From NCBI GenBank assembly GCA_021107605.1, contig JAIOSN010000167.1, positions 1-7,510 of the forward strand: a stretch of 7,510 bases of DNA. Direction: 5' to 3'. The stretch comes from Anaerolineae bacterium. GTDB taxonomy: Bacteria; Chloroflexota; Anaerolineae; B4-G1; SLSP01. The position numbers were made by a program, and so were the translations under genes. The notes under the pieces were generated by a model. The model was not told the origin of the DNA and ran no database searches. It saw nothing but the letters and a program-made list of their open reading frames with translations. Within the stretch, counting starts at the first letter, position 1, and each line of letters begins with the position of its first letter. This document shows, one piece after another, positions 1 through 5,862 of this stretch.

Positions 1-327
1 ATCGCCAATGTTCAGAATACCGCGAAGACAATCACTCCCGGTCACTAATATTAATAGCCAGATCAGCAATATCAAGAAGAAGGCACTGACCAAGCCTACT
101 GCATAGCGACGCCGGCGAGCGTGCTCCAGCCTAGCCAGCGTGCGATCAGCGAAACCCACCGGCGGAGCGGGAACGGGCGTGGATTTGAAGAGCGCTTCCA
201 CTTCCAGCCAGGCACTCCACTCCGCCTGACAGCGCGGACAGGTAACCCGGTGCCGCTGCCAAGCGCATTCCTCTGTGGGGGTCAACTGGTCAGCTAACGC
301 CCGCTCCCACCAGCTAGCAGAGTGCAT
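1..327 (-). CDS. Zinc-binding anti-sigma factor, membrane-anchored (3' end cut off by window edge)
   Basis: This is the likely inhibitor of the ECF sigma factor encoded just before it: such proteins hold the sigma factor at the membrane until a signal releases it. The window shows 109 residues from an ATG at 327, still open at the edge. Residues 26-33 (HRVTCPRC) match the H-x3-C-x2-C core of the ZAS (zinc-associated anti-sigma) domain, with a further Cys at 21 as a possible fourth ligand. A proline-rich linker (50-56) and a basic stretch (66-74, ending RRRR) precede one hydrophobic segment at about 75-96, which implies a cytoplasmic N-terminus. The sensory part after the membrane is outside the window. 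The gene begins 19 bases after the sigma stop codon and has no clear Shine-Dalgarno, so translational coupling is likely. A TTG two codons upstream is an alternative start. The family call is firm; the signal sensed is unknown. Confidence 0.82.
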   Translation of the reverse strand, partial: MHSASWWERALADQLTPTEECAWQRHRVTCPRCQAEWSAWLEVEALFKSTPVPAPPVGFADRTLARLEHARRRRYAVGLVSAFFLILLIWLLILVTGSDCLRGILNIGD

Positions 328-346
328 TTTCAACGATGATTTATCT

Positions 347-910
347 TTAGCCTGTGTACCCATCTTGCTTCTCCTCCAACAACTCTCTAGCCAGCGCCCG
401 CCGCGCTCGGTAGAGCCGTGATTTGATTGCCGATTCCGTCAGCTTGGTCACCGCTGAGATTTCCGCATAAGATAATTCTTCCCAATAGAAGAGTGTTACC
501 AGAGAGCGATCTTGGGGGCTGAGTATCGCCAACAGATTGCGCACCTGCTCCGCTTGCTCTTTGAGCAGCAGGTGACGCTCCGGACTAATAGCTGAGCCGG
601 CTTTCCATTCCCACGCCCCATCTTCTCCCATGTCGTCCAGCGAAATAGTGAATTTACGCCGGCGCAACCGGTCAATGCAGAGATTCGAGGTCACTCGTAA
701 AAGCCAGGGTCGCAGGGGCCGCTCCAGATCAAAAGAATCCAGATTATTAATCCCCCTGACCAAAGCCTCTTGGGCAGCATCCTCGGCATCTTGGGGCGTC
801 CCCAACATCCGATAACAGAGAGCGTACACCGGTGCTTGGTATTCCTCTATTAGCCAGCGGATAGCCGCTTGATCGCCATCCCGGGCCGCTCTTATTCGCT
901 CTTGCTCCAT
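347..910 (-). CDS. RNA polymerase ECF-type sigma factor (sigma-70 family, RpoE-like)
   Basis: This is an alternative sigma factor that directs RNA polymerase to a stress or envelope-type regulon. With the ATG at 910 it has 187 residues, normal for an ECF factor. Region 2 covers about 21-86 and includes the core-binding and -10-recognising stretch (YRMLGTPQDAEDAAQEAL, then PWLLRVTSNLCIDRLRRRK). A variable linker follows (87-120), then region 4 at about 124-174 with its helix-turn-helix (ELSYAEISAVTKLTESAIKS, then RLYRARRAL). There is no region 3 and no long extension of the SnoaL type. Start choice: the frame is open to a TTG at 946, with ATGs at 925, 916 and 910. Only the ATG at 910 has a well-spaced Shine-Dalgarno (AGGA, 5 bases away), and it gives a normal ECF N-terminus (MEQERIRAARDGD). 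The anti-sigma gene follows at once, so the two form an operon. I see no convincing autoregulated promoter before it. Confidence 0.9.
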   Translation of the reverse strand: MEQERIRAARDGDQAAIRWLIEEYQAPVYALCYRMLGTPQDAEDAAQEALVRGINNLDSFDLERPLRPWLLRVTSNLCIDRLRRRKFTISLDDMGEDGAWEWKAGSAISPERHLLLKEQAEQVRNLLAILSPQDRSLVTLFYWEELSYAEISAVTKLTESAIKSRLYRARRALARELLEEKQDGYTG

Positions 911-982
911 TTCCATCCTGTCCATTGTACGCAATGCCCAGCTCAAAGTTGCAAACAGGTAACTCTCTCCCGGTTAGAAACC

Positions 983-1014
983 AAAAGGGACGACAGATAA
1001 TCTGTCGTCCCTTT
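983..1014 (-). terminator. Intrinsic terminator after rpoC
   Basis: A perfect 14-bp inverted repeat (984-997 with 1001-1014, arm AAAGGGACGACAGA) encloses a 3-base loop. Read on the minus strand, the descending arm ends in CCCTTTT, which gives a short U-tract. It lies 27 bases beyond the rpoC stop codon and before the sigma gene, so it should end rpoC transcription and insulate the sigma/anti-sigma unit. On the plus strand the right arm also ends in TTT, then ACAATT, so weak bidirectional activity cannot be excluded. Confidence 0.85.
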
Positions 1015-1041
1015 ACAATTCGGACCAACTGTCTTTAAACC

Positions 1042-4000
1042 CTACGGAAGATCGGCAATCAACACAAGTTCGCTCTCCTCACTCTCCTCCTCTTCCCAGA
1101 GAGTGCCCTTGGGTAATTCCTTCTCAATGCGCACGCCTTCAAATTCCTCTATCGGGCCATCAGCACATTCAATATCACCACGGTACCCAGTGCCAGCTGG
1201 AATCAATTTGCCAATGATCACGTTCTCCTTAAGGCCATAGAGAGGATCCTCGCAGCCTTCTACAGCCGCGTTAGAGAGGATCTTGATGGTATGCTGGAAT
1301 GAGGCGGCAGAAAGGAATGACTTTGTGTTTAGCGCCACCTTCGTGAGTCCCAGCAAGACCTGCCGGGCACGTGCGGGCTTCCCGCCCTGCTGCACAATTC
1401 CGCGATTGGCCGTCTCCACTACTAATCGATCCACCAAATCACCCGGCAGGAATTCCGTATCACCGGTCTCTGTGATCAACACCATACTCAACATCTTTCG
1501 AATGATAACCTCAAAGTGCTTATCGTTGATGTTAACCCCTTGAGAGCGGTATACCTGCTGTATCTCATTCAACAAGTGCCGTTGTACCGCCTCGCGCCCT
1601 TGCACTTCCAAAACCCGATGCGGGTTAGGAACACCCTCATAAAGCTGTATCCCCGCACTCACCTTCTCGCCCTCAGAGACCAGCAGCCGCGCGGAAGGCA
1701 AAACTTCATACTCGCGTTCTTCTGTCACATCATAGCGGCAGGTAATTTCACGGCCCTCACGACGCACATAGCCCTTGTCCGGTGAGCGAATTTCCTCATT
1801 GGTCTCATCATTGCGAGCCAAAACAGCGTACTCCTTGACCTTATCGCCATCCTCAACGTAAATCTCCCATCCGGCAGGGATGATATGAGTTGCTTCTTGG
1901 GTCTGGGTATCAACGATCCGCACCAGCGTCATATCACCTTCGCGGGTGATATAGACGACGCCCCCGATATCCGTAATCTCTGATTCACCTTTCGGGGATT
2001 TGCGGGCCTCTAGTAGCTCTTCGACGCGGGGCAAACCACTGGTGATATCACCCACAGAACTCGCCGTACCACCCGTGTGAAAGGTGCGCAAGGTCAGCTG
2101 CGTACCCGGCTCACCAATGGATTGGGCAGCGATCACACCTACGGGCAAGCCAACTCCTACCAGCTTACCACGCCCCAAATCACGGCCATAGCACAGAGCA
2201 CAGATACCATGCTCCAATTCACAAGTCAATGGCGAGCGAACATAGACCGCATTCACTCCCGCCTCTTTAATCAAACCGATCTTGTCTTCATGAATCTCCA
2301 CGTTCCGCTCAACTAGAATCTCTCCCGTCTCTGGATGCACTACCGGTGAGGCCGCTATGCGCGCCAGTATCCGTTCTTCCAACTCCTCACCAGCAATCTC
2401 ATCTTCACGGCTAATCCAAAGCCCTTTGCGAGTGCCGCAATCCACGGCATTGATGATTATGTCCTGGGCGGTATCAACCAACCGCCGGGTCAAATATCCC
2501 GCATCAGCAGTGCGTAACGCAGTGTCGGCTAAGCCTTTGCGCGAACCGTGGGTAGAAATGAAGTATTCCAACCCGGTTAGCCCTTCACGCAAGTTCGAGA
2601 GAATTGGCAACGGAATAATACGACCAGAAGGATCTGCCATCAAGCCTCGCATCCCCGCGATCTGGGAGATTGGTCCATACCCACCTTTGGAGGCCCCAGA
2701 TTTAGCCATCACAGCAATCGGCCCGAAGGAGTCCAATCCTTCTGCTACAGCCTGCGAAACAGCTTCGCGCACGCCTGACCAGACCTCAATGACACGATTG
2801 TATTGCTCTTCTTCAGTCAGCAGTCCTCGCCGGTACTGACGCTCAATCTCAGTGACTTCATTAGTCGCCTCATCTATAATTCCCTGGCGACTCGTGGGCA
2901 CCGTCAAGTCATAAACTGAAAGCGTGACCCCACAGAGAGTAGCGTATTTGAAGCCAATTGACTTGATCTGCTCCGCAAGCTCCACCGTCGCTTCACTCCC
3001 CAACTGCCGGTAACAGAGCGCAATCAAATCGTTCAAGTCACCTTTATTTAAAGCTTGATTGATGAAACGGAGCTCGTTAGGCACAATGCGATTGAAGAGA
3101 GCACGCCCCACGGTCGTCTGAATTGGTTTCCCCGGCGCCTCTGACTCTGTAGACGGAACCTCTTCACCTCCCTCTAACCCCCATTCAGAAATAGTAACAT
3201 CAGTGGTTTTAGAAAGTAGAATGGAGTCATGAATTTGCACCTGCTCCAATTCGTAAACAGCTTGCACTTCATCCATATCAACAAAGGCCCGTACCGGTTT
3301 TTCAGCGCTCTGCCGGCCCTCCATAGTCATGTAATAAATGCCCATGCACATATCTTTAGAAGGCCCAATAACCGGATGCCCATCAGCCGGTTTGAGGACA
3401 TTCTTGGAGGCTAACATCAACGCGCGCGCCTCCTCCACCGCCTTACGGGAAAGCGGCAGATGCACTGCCATCTGATCGCCATCAAAGTCGGCATTGAAGG
3501 CAGCGCAAACCAACGGATGGAGGTGAATGGCTTTACCCTCTACCAATATCGGCTCAAAAGCCTGGATGCCCAGCCGGTGCAATGTCGGCGCCCGGTTAAG
3601 CAACACCGGACGATCCTCAATTACCTCTGCCACCACCTCCCAAACTTCTGGACGGTGCTGTTCAATCAAACGTTTGGCCGCCTTGACATTGGCCGCATAG
3701 TTATATTCGACCAACCGCTGGATTACAAACGGGCGATAGAGTTCCAACGCCATGATTTTCGGGAGACCACATTGGTGCATTTTAAGTTTCGCCCCGACCA
3801 CGATCACCGAGCGTCCTGAATAGTCCACCCGTTTACCCAACAGGTTCCGCCGGAAACGCCCCTTCTTTCCCTTGAGCATATCGCTCAAAGATTTAAGAGG
3901 ACGGCGGCCACGACGACTCATCGCCTTACCGCGCTGGCTATTATCAATAAGACTATCAACTGCCTCCTGAAGCATCCGTTTCTCATTATGAATAATCACC

Positions 4001-5394
4001 TCTGGAGCTCCCAAATCCAGGAGCCGCTTGAGACGATTATTGCGGTTGATAACCCGGCGGTAAAGATCGTTCAAGTCAGAAGCAGCGAAACGACCGCCCT
4101 CCAACTGCACCATCGGGCGCAATTCTGGCGGCAGCACCGGCAAAATTGTTAAAACCAACCACTCTGGTGAATTACCACTCCGGCGCAGCGCTTCCACCAC
4201 CCGCAGACGACGGGTAGCCCGCTTACGCCGAGTCTTCGAAGTGCCGTAGCGCACCTCGTGCCAGAGAGAATCCGCTAGCCCCGCTAAATCAACATGGCGC
4301 AAAATACGATGAACAGCCTCCGCTCCCATCCCCGCGCTGAATACCTGCCCCCATCTCTGGCGCAGCTCACGGTAGCGCACCTCATTGAAGAGTTGCATGG
4401 TCTGCAAACCCAGCAGCTCCTCACGTTCCGCCTCATACCGGTTCTTGATGGATTGCAGCTTCCCATGTAACTCCTCACGGATGCGATTGGTCTGGGCCTC
4501 CACTAGCACTATGAGATCATTGCTCCCCACTCGGTTATCCTGACCGGCCAATTTTTCTTGCTCCCGCTCCTGCATCTCACGTTCCAACATCTCCAACGCG
4601 TTCTGCGCCACTGTGCTGAGCGTAGTATAATGCTCTTGGAGCACTTGCTCCCCACTCTCCACAATCACGTTGTCCGTGGGAGCAAAGATGATAGATTCCG
4701 AGACCACACGCCCCATCATCCCTTCCATCCGATCTTGGAGTCGCTGCGCAGCCCCGGCAATTTGATCGGTGCGCGTATCTAACTCATCCTTGAAATTAAG
4801 ATGTACCTTCTCCTGCACAGCTTGGCGCCCCTTCTGTACAGCTGCCAACTGCGCCTCTATTTCCGCGATACGTTGTTGTGCCGCCTGCTCCAACAACTCG
4901 GTGCGTTCGCGCTCCTGCTCCTCCAACCGGGCCAACGCTCGTTCCCGCGCTCCTTCATCGATATTAGTAATGATGTACTGCGCAAAGTAGAGCACTCGAT
5001 CCAGGCTCCGTTTGCTAACGTCGAGCAGTATGCTCAAGTGACTGGGCACCCGTCGCGTGTACCAGACATGCGCCACCGGCGCCGCCAGGGTAATATGTCC
5101 CATCCGCTTGCGCCGCACCGCAGAACGGGTAACTTCCACACCACATTTATCGCAGATGATTCCCCGGTAACGAATCCCCTTATATTTACCACAATAGCAC
5201 TGGTAATCGTGGGTTGGTCCGAAAATCGCCTCGCAGAAAAGACCATCTTTTTCCGGACGCAACCGTCGATAGTTGATAGTTTCGGGCTTAGTTACCTCGC
5301 CATACGACCAAGATTCAATATTTTCCGGAGAAGCGAGATTAATGCGCAACGCCTTAAAAGTCCGTGCTTCCAGAATCTGTCCCTCTTGTTCCAT
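1042..5394 (-). CDS. rpoC: DNA-directed RNA polymerase subunit beta'
   Basis: This is the largest catalytic subunit of RNA polymerase; it forms the clamp and half of the active site. The 1450 residues are uninterrupted and hold, in order: the N-terminal zinc site C66/C68/C81/C84; a helical insert at about 145-335; the lid/switch-2 region (around 516, NLLGKRVDYSGRSVI); the Mg-binding loop NADFDGDQ with D636, D638 and D640; the bridge helix (944-972, begins YFISTHGSRKG); the second zinc site C986/C1058/C1065/C1068; and the trigger loop (about 1091-1109, QSIGEPGTQLTLRTFHTGG). No SI3-type insert interrupts the trigger loop. The C-terminus ends in an acidic tail. The ATG at 5394 has AGGGGG 4 bases upstream and gives the usual short N-terminus. 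The frame stays open to a TTG at 5487, so a 1481-residue call is possible but unlikely. rpoB is not upstream; the gene has its own promoter and leader. Confidence 0.98.
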   Translation of the reverse strand: MEQEGQILEARTFKALRINLASPENIESWSYGEVTKPETINYRRLRPEKDGLFCEAIFGPTHDYQCYCGKYKGIRYRGIICDKCGVEVTRSAVRRKRMGHITLAAPVAHVWYTRRVPSHLSILLDVSKRSLDRVLYFAQYIITNIDEGARERALARLEEQERERTELLEQAAQQRIAEIEAQLAAVQKGRQAVQEKVHLNFKDELDTRTDQIAGAAQRLQDRMEGMMGRVVSESIIFAPTDNVIVESGEQVLQEHYTTLSTVAQNALEMLEREMQEREQEKLAGQDNRVGSNDLIVLVEAQTNRIREELHGKLQSIKNRYEAEREELLGLQTMQLFNEVRYRELRQRWGQVFSAGMGAEAVHRILRHVDLAGLADSLWHEVRYGTSKTRRKRATRRLRVVEALRRSGNSPEWLVLTILPVLPPELRPMVQLEGGRFAASDLNDLYRRVINRNNRLKRLLDLGAPEVIIHNEKRMLQEAVDSLIDNSQRGKAMSRRGRRPLKSLSDMLKGKKGRFRRNLLGKRVDYSGRSVIVVGAKLKMHQCGLPKIMALELYRPFVIQRLVEYNYAANVKAAKRLIEQHRPEVWEVVAEVIEDRPVLLNRAPTLHRLGIQAFEPILVEGKAIHLHPLVCAAFNADFDGDQMAVHLPLSRKAVEEARALMLASKNVLKPADGHPVIGPSKDMCMGIYYMTMEGRQSAEKPVRAFVDMDEVQAVYELEQVQIHDSILLSKTTDVTISEWGLEGGEEVPSTESEAPGKPIQTTVGRALFNRIVPNELRFINQALNKGDLNDLIALCYRQLGSEATVELAEQIKSIGFKYATLCGVTLSVYDLTVPTSRQGIIDEATNEVTEIERQYRRGLLTEEEQYNRVIEVWSGVREAVSQAVAEGLDSFGPIAVMAKSGASKGGYGPISQIAGMRGLMADPSGRIIPLPILSNLREGLTGLEYFISTHGSRKGLADTALRTADAGYLTRRLVDTAQDIIINAVDCGTRKGLWISREDEIAGEELEERILARIAASPVVHPETGEILVERNVEIHEDKIGLIKEAGVNAVYVRSPLTCELEHGICALCYGRDLGRGKLVGVGLPVGVIAAQSIGEPGTQLTLRTFHTGGTASSVGDITSGLPRVEELLEARKSPKGESEITDIGGVVYITREGDMTLVRIVDTQTQEATHIIPAGWEIYVEDGDKVKEYAVLARNDETNEEIRSPDKGYVRREGREITCRYDVTEEREYEVLPSARLLVSEGEKVSAGIQLYEGVPNPHRVLEVQGREAVQRHLLNEIQQVYRSQGVNINDKHFEVIIRKMLSMVLITETGDTEFLPGDLVDRLVVETANRGIVQQGGKPARARQVLLGLTKVALNTKSFLSAASFQHTIKILSNAAVEGCEDPLYGLKENVIIGKLIPAGTGYRGDIECADGPIEEFEGVRIEKELPKGTLWEEEESEESELVLIADLP

Positions 5395-5398
5395 TTTA

Positions 5399-5404
5399 CC
5401 CCCT
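5399..5404 (-). promoter_or_regulatory. Ribosome binding site of rpoC (decides the start)
   Basis: On the minus strand AGGGGG ends 4 bases before the ATG at 5394. The other in-frame candidates are worse. The TTG at 5487 has no Shine-Dalgarno before it, because the GGAGG there begins at its last base. The ATG at 5451 has AGAGG directly against it. The choice at 5394 also places the leader hairpin outside the coding sequence. Confidence 0.6.
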
Positions 5405-5424
5405 AGCCGAGTTTCCCTACGCAC

Positions 5425-5467
5425 AAAAAGAAGCGTCTGAGTTATCTCCATACCTCTCAGCGCTTCT
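5425..5467 (-). terminator. Terminator-like hairpin in the rpoC leader (candidate attenuator)
   Basis: Read on the minus strand, the arm AGAAGCGCTGAG (5467-5456) pairs with CTCAGACGCTTCT (5441-5429). This makes a 12-bp stem with a single bulged A and a 14-base loop, and a run of U ends at 5425. The structure sits between the predicted transcription start (near 5498) and the rpoC ATG (5394), 30 bases upstream of the start codon. It has a U-tract only in the rpoC direction. What is seen is the hairpin plus U-tract; that it terminates or attenuates transcription is inference. It could instead stabilise the mRNA or act in translation. Confidence 0.6.
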
Positions 5468-5504
5468 ACAATGAACACTTCCTCCAATAGACATAGCTGA
5501 AGCC

Positions 5505-5532
5505 ATTATAGCCTCAGCACGCTAAAAGTCAA
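5505..5532 (-). promoter_or_regulatory. Sigma-70 promoter of rpoC
   Basis: On the minus strand TTGACT (-35, 5532-5527) and a perfect TATAAT (-10, 5510-5505) are separated by 16 bases, with an A/T-rich stretch including a T6 run just upstream that could serve as an UP element. The predicted start is near 5498, giving a leader of about 104 bases before the rpoC ATG. This is the strongest promoter-like sequence in the window and fits a gene transcribed apart from rpoB. Confidence 0.8.
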
Positions 5533-5544
5533 TTACATAAAAAA

Positions 5545-5589
5545 GTCGGTAGTCAAGCCGTCGTTAGTCAAACAGTCCTTAGTCTGGTC
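5545..5589. repeat. Three tandem 15-bp degenerate repeats upstream of the rpoC promoter
   Basis: Three contiguous 15-base units start at 5545, 5560 and 5575 (GTCGGTAGTCAAGCC, GTCGTTAGTCAAACA and GTCCTTAGTCTGGTC). All share GTC-x2-TAGTC. Each splits into a 7-mer and an 8-mer that both begin with GTC. On the minus strand two of the units contain TTGACTA, similar to the -35 element of the adjacent rpoC promoter. The array occupies roughly -47 to -91 relative to the predicted rpoC start. It may be a regulator-binding array or simply short repeated sequence. Confidence 0.6.
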
Positions 5590-5640
5590 GCCCTTTTTCT
5601 TAGCGCGCCAAGTCGCTGGCAGCTAAATCACACACAGCTC

Positions 5641-5722
5641 GTCATTCAATGCCATTCCACACGTGAGAGATTTCTCGACTACGTGCTCCTCGCTTTGCTC
5701 AGAGCACTACACTCGGCATGAC
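5641..5722. repeat. Degraded palindromic intergenic repeat (possible dispersed element)
   Basis: The segment begins GTCAT and ends ATGAC. Inside it are GAGA-TT-TCTC (5667-5676) and a GTGCTC/GAGCAC inverted pair (5683-5688 with 5702-5707). Its reverse complement begins TGTCATGCCGAGTGTAGTG and continues through an AGCAAAGCGAGGAGCAC stretch towards GAGAAATCTC. This resembles the widespread TGTCATTCCGAGCG...GAATCTC palindromic repeats found in many copies in some bacterial genomes. The resemblance is from memory, and with only one copy in the window the dispersed nature is unproven. No open reading frame or transposase is associated with it. Confidence 0.45.
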
Positions 5723-5750
5723 AACAACTTTCAGAACCCCTAGCCACCCC

Positions 5751-5785
5751 GTCTCCTGTCTACCGTCTCCTGTCTACCGTCTACT
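5751..5785. repeat. Five tandem heptamers (GTCTMCY) upstream of malQ
   Basis: Five contiguous 7-base units begin at 5751, 5758, 5765, 5772 and 5779. They alternate GTCTCCT and GTCTACC, and the last is GTCTACT. The array therefore also reads as two perfect 14-bp copies plus a partial third. It lies directly upstream of the predicted malQ promoter, roughly -43 to -79 from the expected start. Heptameric simple repeats of this kind can vary in copy number by slippage. Their function here is unknown. Confidence 0.8.
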
Positions 5786-5793
5786 GCCCCTAA

Positions 5794-5822
5794 ATGGTAA
5801 TCTTCAAATCCACAGGTATAAT
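5794..5822 (+). promoter_or_regulatory. Probable malQ promoter (good -10, poor -35)
   Basis: A perfect TATAAT at 5817-5822 lies 40 bases before the malQ ATG, but no recognisable -35 hexamer occurs 16-18 bases upstream; the spaced position reads ATGGTA. The predicted start is near 5829. A strong -10 with a weak -35 is what one would expect of an activator-dependent promoter, but this is only inference. Confidence 0.5.
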
Positions 5823-5862
5823 TTACTCCATACACGTATGCTTACCCGCAAGGAGATGATCT

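Noticed and set aside
924..954. Possible sigma-gene promoter on the minus strand (TTGCAA and TACAAT)
   Set aside because: The spacer is 19 bases, the -35 is poor, and the start would fall at or inside the candidate start codons. No ECF-type GGAAC/GTC pair is seen either.
747..1028. Minus-strand open frame of 93 codons over the sigma start and the rpoC terminator
   Set aside because: It runs through a perfect terminator hairpin and overlaps the conserved sigma region 2 in another frame.
2357..2839. Plus-strand open frame of 160 codons inside rpoC
   Set aside because: Antisense shadow of the bridge-helix and zinc-site region, with serine- and arginine-rich low-information translation.
4801..5406. 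Long plus-strand open frame (201 codons) opposite the 5' end of rpoC
   Set aside because: It lies wholly on the antisense strand of conserved beta' coding sequence, its translation resembles no protein, and it has no ribosome binding site.
5601..5625. Imperfect hairpin TAGC...GCCA-loop-TGGC...GCTA in the divergent region
   Set aside because: The stem is interrupted, there is no U-tract on either strand, and it lies outside the predicted transcripts of both genes.
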